DNA of 64,000 bases. Origin: Allobosea sp. WAO (GTDB lineage Bacteria > Pseudomonadota > Alphaproteobacteria > Rhizobiales > Beijerinckiaceae). A model generated the notes under the pieces. It saw only the letters and a program-made list of their open reading frames with translations, searched no databases and was not told the DNA's origin. This document shows, piece after piece, positions 8,382 through 16,846 of the stretch. Position numbers and translations under genes: made by a program. Where the stretch lies: the NCBI RefSeq assembly GCF_001509835.1, contig NZ_JXTJ01000020.1:1-64000 (forward strand), in the 5' to 3' direction. Every line of letters starts with the position of its first letter. Within the stretch, counting starts at the first letter, position 1.

Positions 8382-9596
8382 CTACGGCCGAGCGCTTACG
8401 CTGGCCGCCGATACCGGCTGCCGCAACAGACGCAGCGTGTGCTGGCCGATCATGCGTTCCTCGTCCGTGGGGACGACGAGGATCGGCACGCGGCTGCCGG
8501 GCGCCTCGATCCGGCGGTCGTTGCGGCGGTTGGCCTCGTCGTCGAGCGCGAACCCGGCCCAATGCAGGCGTTCGACCACATTGCGCCGGACCTGATGGGC
8601 ATTCTCGCCGACGCCGGCGGTGAAGACGAGCGCGTCGAGCCCGCCGAGCGAGACCGAAAGGCTCGCGAAGGCCTGCGCGACGCGCAGGCTGAAGAAGTCG
8701 ATCGCCATCGCCGCTTCCGGCTTGTCGCTCTCCAGCAAGGCCCGGACATCGTTGCTGATCCCGGACAGGCCGCGCAGCCCGCTCTCATGGTAGAGCATAT
8801 GCCCGACCTCGGCCGGGCTCATGCCCTTCTGCTCGATCAGGTGCAGCACGACGCCGGGGTCGAGCGAACCGGAGCGCGTCCCCATCGGCAATCCATCCAG
8901 CGCGGTGAAGCCCATGGTCGTCTCGATGCTGCGGCCGCCTTCCAGGGCGCAGACCGAGGCGCCGGAGCCGAGATGGGCAATGATCACGCGCTTGTCGGCG
9001 ATCTCCGGCGCGATGCCGCGCAGCGCCTGCGAGACATATTCGTAGGAAAGGCCGTGGAAGCCGTAGCGCCTTACGCCCTCGTCATAGAGCGCGCGCGGCA
9101 GGGCGAAGCGGTCCGACAATTCGGGATGCCCACGATGGAAGGCCGTGTCGAAACAGGCGACCTGCGGCAGATCGGGCCGGCGCTCGCGCAAGACACGGAT
9201 CGGATCGAGATTGCTGAGCTGGTGCAGCGGCGCCAACGGGATGAAGGTCTCGAGCGTGCGCATCACCGCATCGTCGACCAGGACCGGGGCCGAATAGACC
9301 GGCCCGCCATGGACGACGCGGTGGCCGATGCCGATCAGCTGCGCGTCCTTCATCTGCCCGCCGACCCAGTCGGCGATGATGCGCTGCGCCTGCGAGGAAT
9401 TCGCGACCTCCTCCGCGCCGAAACTGCGCTCGATCAGCGTCTCGCCGGCATGGTCCTTCGCCTTGAGCCGCGGCCTCGTGCCGATGCCGTCGACGGCGCC
9501 GCCGAAGACCAGCTCGATATCCTCGCCGACGACGCGGTAGAACTTGAACTTGATGCTCGAACTGCCGGCATTGACGACGAACAGGACCTCGCTCAC
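8382..9596 (-). CDS. ackA: Acetate kinase
   Basis: Interconverts acetyl phosphate + ADP and acetate + ATP. The 404-residue protein has the family's signatures: N-terminal VNAGSSSIKFKFY (residues 8-20), the HRVVHGG motif, CFDTAFHRG, RYGFHGLSYEYV, the adenine/phosphate region HLGSGASVCA, the MGTRSG loop and the C-terminal FTAGVGENA. The start is GTG 9596, with a strong GGAGG seven bases upstream that lies across the end of pta, so the two are probably translationally coupled. It is the last gene of the DUF3141-pta-ackA operon, which makes ATP by substrate-level phosphorylation from acetyl-CoA and fits micro-oxic metabolism. Confidence 0.95.
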   Translation of the reverse strand: MSEVLFVVNAGSSSIKFKFYRVVGEDIELVFGGAVDGIGTRPRLKAKDHAGETLIERSFGAEEVANSSQAQRIIADWVGGQMKDAQLIGIGHRVVHGGPVYSAPVLVDDAVMRTLETFIPLAPLHQLSNLDPIRVLRERRPDLPQVACFDTAFHRGHPELSDRFALPRALYDEGVRRYGFHGLSYEYVSQALRGIAPEIADKRVIIAHLGSGASVCALEGGRSIETTMGFTALDGLPMGTRSGSLDPGVVLHLIEQKGMSPAEVGHMLYHESGLRGLSGISNDVRALLESDKPEAAMAIDFFSLRVAQAFASLSVSLGGLDALVFTAGVGENAHQVRRNVVERLHWAGFALDDEANRRNDRRIEAPGSRVPILVVPTDEERMIGQHTLRLLRQPVSAASVSARP

Positions 9597-9599
9597 CGC

Positions 9600-10586
9600 C
9601 TAGCCTCCGATCGGGCGCGTCTGGGCCAGCGCATGGGCATAGAGCCCGGCAACCGCACAGGAGGCGAGCCTTGTGCGGACATTGTCGGCGCGGCTCGTCA
9701 GGATGATCGGCACGCGCGCGCCGAGCACGATGCCGGCGGCATCGGCGCCCGACAGGAAGGTCAGGTTCTTCGCCAGCATGTTGCCGGCTTCGAGGTCCGG
9801 CACCACCAGGATCTGGGCCTTGCCCGCGACCGGCGAGACGATGCCCTTGATGCTCGCCGCTTCCGGGCTGATCGCATTGTCGAGCGCGAGCGGCCCGTCG
9901 AGCAGGCCGCCGGAGATCTGCCCGCGATCGGCCATCTTGCAGAGCGCCGCGGCCTCCAGCGTGCTCGGAATCTTGGTCGTCACGGTCTCGACTGCCGACA
10001 GGATCGCGACCCGCGGCGTGCCGAGCCCGAGCCCGACATGCAGGTCGATCGCGTTCTGGATGATGTCGCGCTTGGCTTCGAGATCGGGGAAGATGTTGAC
10101 CGCAGCGTCGGTGATGAAGAGCGGCTCGGCATAGGTCGGCACGTCCATGATGAAGACATGGCTGATGCGCCGGCCGGTGCGCAGCCCGGTCTCCTTGTTG
10201 GTCACCTCGGCCAGCAATTCGTCGGTGTGCAGGCTGCCCTTCATCAGCAGCGCCGCCTTGCCGGCATGCACCAGCTCGACAGCCTTGGCGGCCGAGGCAT
10301 GGCTGTGCGGGGTGTCGACGATCTCGAAGCCGGCGATGTCGAGGCCGGCCTGCTTCGCCGTGGCGATGATCCGAGCGCTGGGGCCGACGAGGATCGGCGT
10401 GATCAAGCCTTGCGCGGCAGCGTCGAGGGCGCCCCTCAGCGAGGCTTCGTCGCAGGGATGCGCGACGGCGGTCAGTGCCGGCGGGATTTCGCGTGCCTTG
10501 GCGATCAGGCGCTCATACTTGTCGCCGTTGGCAGCAAGGCGCCGGGACTGACCGGGTTCGGCGGCGAGCGTGGAGGTCTGGGCCAT
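9600..10586 (-). CDS. pta: Phosphate acetyltransferase (short PTA_PTB type)
   Basis: Converts acetyl-CoA + phosphate to acetyl phosphate + CoA, feeding the acetate kinase encoded three bases downstream. About 328 residues, the single-domain phosphate acetyl/butyryltransferase form. Visible family blocks are HPCDEASLRGALDAA near the N-terminus, the central LLMKGSLHTDELLAEV, SHVFIMDVP and ITDAAVNIFPDLE, and the C-terminal LVVPDLEAGNMLAKNL with GARVPIILTSRAD. A GTG at 10598 overlapping the upstream stop (GTGA) is an equally usable start. I chose ATG 10586 because it is the better start codon. Neither has a strong ribosome-binding site, so coupling to the upstream gene is likely. Confidence 0.9.
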   Translation of the reverse strand: MAQTSTLAAEPGQSRRLAANGDKYERLIAKAREIPPALTAVAHPCDEASLRGALDAAAQGLITPILVGPSARIIATAKQAGLDIAGFEIVDTPHSHASAAKAVELVHAGKAALLMKGSLHTDELLAEVTNKETGLRTGRRISHVFIMDVPTYAEPLFITDAAVNIFPDLEAKRDIIQNAIDLHVGLGLGTPRVAILSAVETVTTKIPSTLEAAALCKMADRGQISGGLLDGPLALDNAISPEAASIKGIVSPVAGKAQILVVPDLEAGNMLAKNLTFLSGADAAGIVLGARVPIILTSRADNVRTRLASCAVAGLYAHALAQTRPIGG

Positions 10587-10594
10587 CGTCGGGA

Positions 10595-12895
10595 TCACTT
10601 CTGCGGGGCGGTACGGCGGCGTGGTCCGGTGGCGGGCCTGCGCCGTTGCGCTGCCGGCTTGGGCGCGGCCGCACGGACGGAAGGGGCCTGCGTTCCAGCG
10701 CTCGGCGCCGGCTGGTCACGCTCCGGCGCATGATCCGGGAACATCCTGCTGACGCGTTCGTAGCGGGCGAGCGCTTCCCCTTCGAGCGGGCCGGCCGCGG
10801 TCAGGATGCCGTGGAACTCCTCCAGCGAGATCGGCGGAGCCTGCGTTTGCAGAACGCGCTCGATCGCGGCGACGGCCTCCTCCCGGTCGAAGCGCAGCAT
10901 GAAGAACTGCTCGCGGACCTTGGCCTTGAATTGCCAGAGCGTCGTGCCTTCCAGGCTCTGGTGCTTCTTCTGCAAGCGCCGGAGCGCGGCGAAGATGCGT
11001 TCGTCGAGGCTCTTGCCTGCCGCCAGCACGAACATGAAGGCGCGCAGCACCGCGATATTCGCGTCGATGTCGCTGACCCGCTGGCGGAGGCCGGCCAGCC
11101 CGGCCTCCAGCTTGGCGACGCCGCGCTCGCGATCGGCCGGCGCCGGGCGCGCCGTCTCGTCGGTGACGCCGAGCGCCTGTTGCAAGGCCGGCCAGCCATA
11201 GACCTGCTTGAACAGGAGTTCGGTGGCGGAATCGCGGACATCACGGAACAGGTCGAGCGAGGCGGCGATGTTCTGCGAAGCCATCTGCTGCCAGGCCAGG
11301 AACGGATTGCCGGCAGCGGCCGGGCGGCGATTGCGGCGGACCTGCTCCGCCAATGCGGGAACGCCGCGCAGGAACGGGTTGTTGTGCGAGAATGCCTCGA
11401 ATTGCGAGCGCAGCGGATTGAGCCGGCGCGACAATTCAGCGGAAGGCGCGTTGGCCGCCGCCTTCACCCAGGGCCGTAGCCAGGTCTTGTAGAAATCGGC
11501 GTTGACCTCCGAGAGCTTGGCGACAGTCGCGAAACGCCGGTCATCCTCGGGCGTGTTCAGCCCCAGTGCGCGGATGTCATCGAGCTTGCGCGGCTCGAAG
11601 CGCAGCACATGGTTGCCGGTGGCGAGATCGGCATAGTCCTGCCCCGGCTCGCGCGGCGTGATCACCGCCTCCCACAGGCCGGGCGGCAGGATGTCGATCA
11701 GGTCCATGTTCTCGGTGAGCTCGGTATGCTCCTTCCTCGCGACCGAGCTCGAGACGAACACGCCGAGGTGACCCGCCTGCGGGTGGATGCAATAGACGAT
11801 GGTCTGCTCCGCCGCGATCAGGGCGAGATCGCTGGCATAGAGATCGGTGACCCAGCCCAGCGCCTGCTGCGGCGGGGTGATGTTGTCGCCCCAGGAGCAG
11901 AACACCACGATCGGCGAGGTCACCTCGCGCAGATCGATGGTCTTGCCGGAGGACAGCCTGACCTCGCCCTTGGTCAGCTTGTTGCCGACGAAAAGCTCTT
12001 CGACGATGAACTCGATCTCCTCGCGGTTGAGCAGCACATGGCCGCCCCACCATTTCTCGAAGGACAGGAAGCGCTCGGCCTCCGTGTCGACCTGCGACCA
12101 GACATCGTAGAGCTTGCCCCACCAGGTATTGGCCGGGTTCAGCTTCTCGAAATTCTGGACGAGATAGGCCCCGTCGAAGATGCCGGCGCCGAGATCGCCC
12201 GTCAGCGAGGCCAGCCAGGAGCCGCCGAGCATGCCGCCTGAATAGCGCATCGGGTTGAGGCCGTCCTTGCCGTTCCAATAGGCCAGCGGCGCGCCCGCCG
12301 CCATGATCGGCCCCATCAGATCGGGGCGGGCGGCCGCGAGCCCGAGCACGGCCCAGCCGGCCTGGCAATTGCCGATGACGCAGGGTTTGCCGGGATAGCC
12401 GGGATGGCGCTTGATAACGGCCTCGATGAAGGCGGCTTCCGCGCAGCCGACATCCTCGATCGTCTGCCCCGGCACCGGATCGGGCAGGAAGCCGATGAAA
12501 TAGCAGGGATGGCCGGCCGCCAGCGCCGCGCCGATCTCGCTGTCCGGTTTCATCCCGCCGATTCCCGGCCCATGGCCGGCACGCGGATCGACCACGATGA
12601 AGGGGCGCGACGCCTCGTTGGTGACGACGCCCTCCGGCGGAATGATCCGGACCAGCCAGTAGTTGACCGGGCGCGGCAGATTGCGACCGCTCATCACGGG
12701 CTCGAAGCTGAAGCCCAGGACATTCGGCGCGATCATCGCCACATGCTCGAGATAATTGTCGCCGCGCCTGCGCAGCACATCGAGCATCAGCACATTGCGC
12801 TGGGCGACATCGACCAGATAGTCGCCGAGATCAGTGCGAAACAGCGCTTCCGCCTTTACACCGGCGGATGGGTTCACCGAGAAGGGACCGATCAT
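10595..12895 (-). CDS. DUF3141 protein, PhaC-like alpha/beta hydrolase with Cys nucleophile
   Basis: A 766-residue protein. Residues about 40-430 form an alpha/beta hydrolase fold resembling polyhydroxyalkanoate synthase. The nucleophile elbow is GNCQAGW (Cys instead of Ser, as in PhaC), an Asp follows in CSWGDNITPPQQA and a His in PQAGHLGVF, giving a complete Cys-Asp-His set. The C-terminal third (from about residue 500) is helical, with no motif I recognise. DUF3141 proteins are often encoded beside pta/ackA, and here the gene leads that operon. The reaction is unknown; a role in acyl-CoA or PHB metabolism is only inferred. ATG 12895 is preceded by AGGGAAAAG. A TTG at 12988 would add 31 residues. 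An exact FNR-type box lies about 143 bp upstream. Confidence 0.85.
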   Translation of the reverse strand: MIGPFSVNPSAGVKAEALFRTDLGDYLVDVAQRNVLMLDVLRRRGDNYLEHVAMIAPNVLGFSFEPVMSGRNLPRPVNYWLVRIIPPEGVVTNEASRPFIVVDPRAGHGPGIGGMKPDSEIGAALAAGHPCYFIGFLPDPVPGQTIEDVGCAEAAFIEAVIKRHPGYPGKPCVIGNCQAGWAVLGLAAARPDLMGPIMAAGAPLAYWNGKDGLNPMRYSGGMLGGSWLASLTGDLGAGIFDGAYLVQNFEKLNPANTWWGKLYDVWSQVDTEAERFLSFEKWWGGHVLLNREEIEFIVEELFVGNKLTKGEVRLSSGKTIDLREVTSPIVVFCSWGDNITPPQQALGWVTDLYASDLALIAAEQTIVYCIHPQAGHLGVFVSSSVARKEHTELTENMDLIDILPPGLWEAVITPREPGQDYADLATGNHVLRFEPRKLDDIRALGLNTPEDDRRFATVAKLSEVNADFYKTWLRPWVKAAANAPSAELSRRLNPLRSQFEAFSHNNPFLRGVPALAEQVRRNRRPAAAGNPFLAWQQMASQNIAASLDLFRDVRDSATELLFKQVYGWPALQQALGVTDETARPAPADRERGVAKLEAGLAGLRQRVSDIDANIAVLRAFMFVLAAGKSLDERIFAALRRLQKKHQSLEGTTLWQFKAKVREQFFMLRFDREEAVAAIERVLQTQAPPISLEEFHGILTAAGPLEGEALARYERVSRMFPDHAPERDQPAPSAGTQAPSVRAAAPKPAAQRRRPATGPRRRTAPQK

Positions 12896-13037
12896 ATCGC
12901 TTTTCCCTACACGCCACGGGGCTTGTACGTCGGAGCGTCGCAGCAGCTTGCCGCACTGCACTATCGCCAGCGTAAGACGCTTTAGCAACGACCCTGGCCG
13001 CTGCCCGCCTCAATGCGGTGTTCGGGAACACGCGTAA

Positions 13038-13051
13038 TTGATGTCAATCAA
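13038..13051 (-). promoter_or_regulatory. FNR/FixK-type binding site upstream of the DUF3141-pta-ackA operon
   Basis: TTGATgtcaATCAA matches the FNR/FixK/Anr consensus TTGAT-N4-ATCAA at every defined position. It lies between DUF3141 (start 12895) and the 3' end of the TetR gene, so only the DUF3141-pta-ackA operon reads away from it. Activation by an oxygen-responsive CRP/FNR regulator suits an acetate-forming operon. No clear -10 was found at the ideal spacing. Confidence 0.72.
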
Positions 13052-13052
13052 T

Positions 13053-13064
13053 CTAGAATTCTAG
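13053..13064. promoter_or_regulatory. 12-bp perfect palindrome next to the FNR box
   Basis: CTAGAATTCTAG is fully self-complementary and begins one base after the FNR-type site. CTAG is generally rare in bacterial genomes of this composition, so a selected role as a second operator is possible, but the factor is unknown. Confidence 0.35.
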
Positions 13065-13143
13065 CGACCGGTAGGGCGCACCGCCGCGCCAAGCCGCCGT
13101 ATGGCCGGAGAAATCTCCGCTTCAGGTCGAGCAAAGCGCCCGT

Positions 13144-13812
13144 TCACACCACGCTTGCGTGCTGTCCGGCATGGCGGCCGCGCCCCGCTCCCGCGCCATT
13201 TATCCCGATGCCGTTGACGAAGAAGCCGATCGTCTGCCGGGCGATCTCGTCGACTGGCAAGGAACCTGCCGGGTCATGCCAGCGGGCGATCCAGCTCAGT
13301 GCGCCGGCCGCGGCGAAGGCGAGCAGCTTGGGATCGCAGGGCTGGATCGAACCGTCCGCAATCCCCTGCTCGATCAGCCCACGGAAGCGCCTGTCGATCT
13401 TGCCCTTGAGGGCACGCAGCTCCTTGCGCGTCTCGGCCGGCAAGGGATCCTCGCCGACCAGGATCAGGCAGCGGCCGAAATCCTCGGTGACGATCCGCGC
13501 ATACTCAGTCCAGAGTACGATCAGCCGGTCGAGCCCGGAGTCGCCGCCGCGCTGCGCTTCAGCGGAGGCCGAAGCGGAATCGAGCCGCTCCAGCCCGATC
13601 CGCACGCATTCGAACAGGATCTCGTCCTTGCTGCGGACGTAGTGGTAGATCGTCGGCTTGGTGACGTTGAGCCGCTCGGCGACATCGTCGAGCGAGGTCC
13701 GGTGAAAGCCCTGCTCGCTGAAGGCGCGCGCCGCAGCCCGCAGCACGGCCTCGCGCTTCAGCGCGCGCTCCTGCTCGCGCTGCGCCTGCGTCTTCCAGAG
13801 TGGCGCCGCCAT
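13144..13812 (-). CDS. TetR/AcrR-family repressor of the acyl-degradation operon
   Basis: A 222-residue regulator. The N-terminal TetR helix-turn-helix is clear (about residues 18-64: REAVLRAAARAFSEQGF, TSLDDVAERLNVTKPTIYHY). It is followed by an all-helical ligand domain with a TetR C-terminal pattern seen in fatty-acid regulators. ATG 13812 lies six bases beyond the thiolase stop, so it is the last gene of the nine-gene operon beginning at 22489. TetR regulators of such operons usually bind an acyl-CoA or free acid and release the operator. The inverted repeat at 22562-22577 is the obvious candidate target. Confidence 0.88.
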   Translation of the reverse strand: MAAPLWKTQAQREQERALKREAVLRAAARAFSEQGFHRTSLDDVAERLNVTKPTIYHYVRSKDEILFECVRIGLERLDSASASAEAQRGGDSGLDRLIVLWTEYARIVTEDFGRCLILVGEDPLPAETRKELRALKGKIDRRFRGLIEQGIADGSIQPCDPKLLAFAAAGALSWIARWHDPAGSLPVDEIARQTIGFFVNGIGINGAGAGRGRHAGQHASVV

Positions 13813-13817
13813 CCGGC

Positions 13818-14999
13818 TCAGGCCCGCTCGATCGCCAGCGCGATGCCCTGACCGCCGCCGATGCACATCGTGATGAGCCCGTAGCGACCGCCGGTGCGCT
13901 GGAGCTCATAGGCCGCCTTCAGGGTAATGATCGCACCCGTCGCGCCGACGGGATGGCCGAGCGCGATCGCCCCGCCATTCGGATTGACCCTGGCCGGATC
14001 GAAGCCGAGTTCCTTGGCGACCGCGCAGGCCTGGGCGGCGAAGGCCTCGTTCGACTCGATCACGTCGAAATCGCCGAGCGAGAGCCCGGTGCGCTTGAGC
14101 AGAGCCTGCACAGCCGGCACGGGACCGATGCCCATCACGCCCGGCTCGACACCGGCATGGGCATAACCCACGAGGCGCGCGAGCACCGGCTTGCCCTCGC
14201 GACCGGCGCGCCCTTCTTCCATCAGCACCATGGCGGCGGCGCCATCATTGATACCGGAGGCGTTGCCGGGCGTGACCGTTCCGTCCTTCTTGAAGGTCGG
14301 CCGCAGCCCCTTCAGCGTCTCCGCCGTCGTTGCGGGCTTGGGATGCTCGTCGGTATCGAAGCTGATCGTGTCGCGGCCCTTGCGGACTTCGACCGGCAGG
14401 ATCTGCTCCTTGAAGCGGCCGGCGGCGATCGCCTCGGCCGCGCGCCGCTGGCTTTCGGCTGCGAAGGCGTCCTGCGCCTCGCGATCGATGCCGTAGCGCT
14501 CGGCGACGTTTTCCGCCGTGATGCCCATGATGCCGTTGCCGAACGGGTCGGTCAGCACGCCGGTCAGATGGTCGGCGACGACCGCATCGCCCATGCGCTG
14601 GCCGAAGCGGGCCGTGGCGAGAAGATGCGGCGCACGGCTCATCGTCTCGGCGCCGCCCGCAACCGCGGTATCGCAATCGCCGAGCATGATCGCCTGGGCG
14701 CCCGAGATGATCGCCTGCACGCCGGAACCGCAGAGCCGGTTCAGCGTCATCGCAGGAACCTCGACCGGAATCCCGGCCTCGATCGCCGCGACGCGGGCGA
14801 GATAGGCATCCTTCGACTCGGTCAGGATGACATTGCCGAAGACGACATGGCCGACCGCGGCAGCGGGCAACCCGGCGCGGCTCAGCGCCTCGCCGACGAC
14901 GAGCGCGCCGAGCTCAGACGGCGCATGGCCGGACAGCGCCCCGCCGAACGTGCCGATGGCAGTGCGGACGCCCGCGGTGATGACGACATGTCGGCTCAT
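13818..14999 (-). CDS. Acetyl-CoA acyltransferase (thiolase)
   Basis: A 393-residue thiolase, the usual family length. The acylated cysteine is Cys90 in NRLCGSGVQAI. The C-terminal acid/base pair is His in ALGHPVGATGA and Cys in TMCIGGGQGIA, and GNASGINDGAAA is also present. It would cleave a 3-ketoacyl-CoA to acetyl-CoA and a shortened acyl-CoA. Being encoded with an acyl-CoA ligase and an enoyl-CoA hydratase, it probably acts in catabolism rather than in PHB synthesis. A dedicated acyl-CoA dehydrogenase and a 3-hydroxyacyl-CoA dehydrogenase are not encoded in this cluster and must come from elsewhere. Confidence 0.92.
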   Translation of the reverse strand: MSRHVVITAGVRTAIGTFGGALSGHAPSELGALVVGEALSRAGLPAAAVGHVVFGNVILTESKDAYLARVAAIEAGIPVEVPAMTLNRLCGSGVQAIISGAQAIMLGDCDTAVAGGAETMSRAPHLLATARFGQRMGDAVVADHLTGVLTDPFGNGIMGITAENVAERYGIDREAQDAFAAESQRRAAEAIAAGRFKEQILPVEVRKGRDTISFDTDEHPKPATTAETLKGLRPTFKKDGTVTPGNASGINDGAAAMVLMEEGRAGREGKPVLARLVGYAHAGVEPGVMGIGPVPAVQALLKRTGLSLGDFDVIESNEAFAAQACAVAKELGFDPARVNPNGGAIALGHPVGATGAIITLKAAYELQRTGGRYGLITMCIGGGQGIALAIERA

Positions 15000-15011
15000 G
15001 AAACTGCTCCT

Positions 15012-16835
15012 TCAGGCGGATTCGGCCTGCCGCTCGGGCTTGTACAGCCCTTCGATCTCGGCGGCGTATTTCTTTGCGATGTTGGCACGACGCACCTTCA
15101 TCGTCGCGGTGACCTCGTCGTCATCATGATCGAGTTCCTTGACGAGGAGGTGGAAGCGCTTGAGCTGCGCGACCGGCGCGAGCTGGGCATTGGCCCGCTC
15201 GATCTCGGCGGCGACCAGCTCGCGCACGCGGCTATGCTCGGCGAGGCTGCGGAAATGGGTGAAGGCGATGCGGTTTTCCTCCGCCCATTTGCCCACGGTC
15301 TCGCCGTCGATCTGGATCAGCGCCGAGGGATAGCGCCGGCCATCGGCGACGACGATGCACTCCTTGATGAAGGCGCTGCCCTTCACCGTGTTCTCGATCT
15401 CCGACGGGCTGAGATTCTTGCCGCCGGCGGTGATCATGATGTCCTTCAGTCGGTCGACGATCCGTGTCTGGCCATCCTCGATCGCGGCGACGTCGCCGGT
15501 GTGCAGCCAGCCATCGCGCAACACGGCCGCCGTCGCCTCGGGATTGCGGAAATAGCCCTCGAAGACGATGTCGCCGCGCAGCAGGAGCTCGCCTTCGGCG
15601 CCCAGCTTGAGCTCGGCACCGGCAACCGCCTCGCCGACCGAACTGGGCAGCAGGCGTTCGCGCCGCTGGCCGACGGACATTCCGGAAGTCTCGGTGAGGC
15701 CATAGACCTCGACGAGCGGAACGCCGAGCGTCCGGAAGAACTGCACGATGCGCGGCGGGATCGGGGCCGCGCCGGTGAGCGCGACCTTCACCTTGCGCAG
15801 GCCGATGAAGTTCTGCAGCGCCCGGAAGATGACGAGATGGTAGAACCCGGCGACCGCCTTCTCGCGCAGGCTGCGTGCTTCGCGCGGTTTGGTGGCGAAA
15901 GGCTCGCAGGCGGCGAGGCCCGCTTCGAACAGGCGCCGGCGCCAGCCACCCGCCTCCATCAGCTTGATGTGGATCGAAGCGTGCAGCTTCTCCCAGATCC
16001 GCGGCACGCCGAGGAAGAGCGTCGGCGCGATCTCGCGCAGATCTTCCTGCACGGTGCGGATCGACTCGCCGAAGGAGACGCAGGATCCGGAATAGATCGG
16101 CGCCATCGTGCTCAGCATCTGCTCTGCGACATGGCAGAGCGGCAGATAGGACAGGTTGGTGGTGTCGGCATCGTAGCCGAGCCGTTCGATGACGCCGGTA
16201 GCCTGGGCCCGCATGTTGCGGTAGCTCAGCATCGCGCCCTTCGGCTTGCCGGTCGAGCCGGAGGTGTAGACCATCAGGCCGATATCGGCCGGGGTCTGCG
16301 CGGCAAGGCAGGCCTCGACCAGGCCGGGATGCGCGATCTCGTATTCCGCGCCGCTCTTCAGCACATCGGCGAAGGAGACGATCAGCTCCGAACCGTACTG
16401 CCGCAGGCCCTTGGGATCGATCACCACGATCCGCTTCAGCCGCGGCAGCTCCGCGATCCGCTCCAGCACCTTGTCGGCCTGCTCCTGGTCCTCGCAGACC
16501 ACGATCTCGACCTCACCATGCACCAGCACATAGGCGACCTCGTTGGCCGGGCTGGTCGCATAGACGCCGATCGCAACTGCCCTGACCATGCCGGCGCCGA
16601 GCTGGGCGACCACCCATTCGGCGCGGTTCTCGGAGAGGATGCCGACATGACCGCCTTCGGCGAGGCCGAGCGCGCGCAGGCCGAGCCCGAAATGCCGGGC
16701 GCGGCGATCATATTCGGCCCAGCTGATCGGCAGCCAGATGCCGAAATCCTTCTGCCTGAGGGCGATGCGCTCGGGCATCGCCCGGGCATTCTCGCGCAGC
16801 ATCTGCGGCAGGGTGAGATTGGGAAGCTCGCGCAT
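15012..16835 (-). CDS. Long-chain-type acyl-CoA synthetase (AMP-forming)
   Basis: Activates a carboxylic acid to its CoA thioester using ATP. About 607 residues. The AMP-binding motif VYTSGSTGKPKGAML, the LFLGVPRIWEKLH block, the VYGLTETSG motif, the TGDVAAIEDGQTRIVDRLKD hinge region and a C-terminal ITAGGKNLSPSEIEN are all typical of the FadD15-like group (FAA1-type). ATG 16835 has GAGG nine bases upstream, and an alternative GTG at 16850 overlaps the livF stop. It sits between livF and the thiolase gene in the same operon, so the compound imported by the Liv-type transporter is probably what it activates. Chain length or aromatic preference cannot be told from sequence. Confidence 0.9.
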   Translation of the reverse strand: MRELPNLTLPQMLRENARAMPERIALRQKDFGIWLPISWAEYDRRARHFGLGLRALGLAEGGHVGILSENRAEWVVAQLGAGMVRAVAIGVYATSPANEVAYVLVHGEVEIVVCEDQEQADKVLERIAELPRLKRIVVIDPKGLRQYGSELIVSFADVLKSGAEYEIAHPGLVEACLAAQTPADIGLMVYTSGSTGKPKGAMLSYRNMRAQATGVIERLGYDADTTNLSYLPLCHVAEQMLSTMAPIYSGSCVSFGESIRTVQEDLREIAPTLFLGVPRIWEKLHASIHIKLMEAGGWRRRLFEAGLAACEPFATKPREARSLREKAVAGFYHLVIFRALQNFIGLRKVKVALTGAAPIPPRIVQFFRTLGVPLVEVYGLTETSGMSVGQRRERLLPSSVGEAVAGAELKLGAEGELLLRGDIVFEGYFRNPEATAAVLRDGWLHTGDVAAIEDGQTRIVDRLKDIMITAGGKNLSPSEIENTVKGSAFIKECIVVADGRRYPSALIQIDGETVGKWAEENRIAFTHFRSLAEHSRVRELVAAEIERANAQLAPVAQLKRFHLLVKELDHDDDEVTATMKVRRANIAKKYAAEIEGLYKPERQAESA

Positions 16836-16846
16836 CGTTGCCGACC

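Noticed and set aside
8439..10733. A 764-codon plus-strand open frame over ackA and pta
   Set aside because: Antisense shadow; ackA and pta are certain on the other strand.
13095..13115. CGGAGA-aa-TCTCCG small hairpin after the TetR gene
   Set aside because: Short stem and no T tract; too weak to call a terminator.
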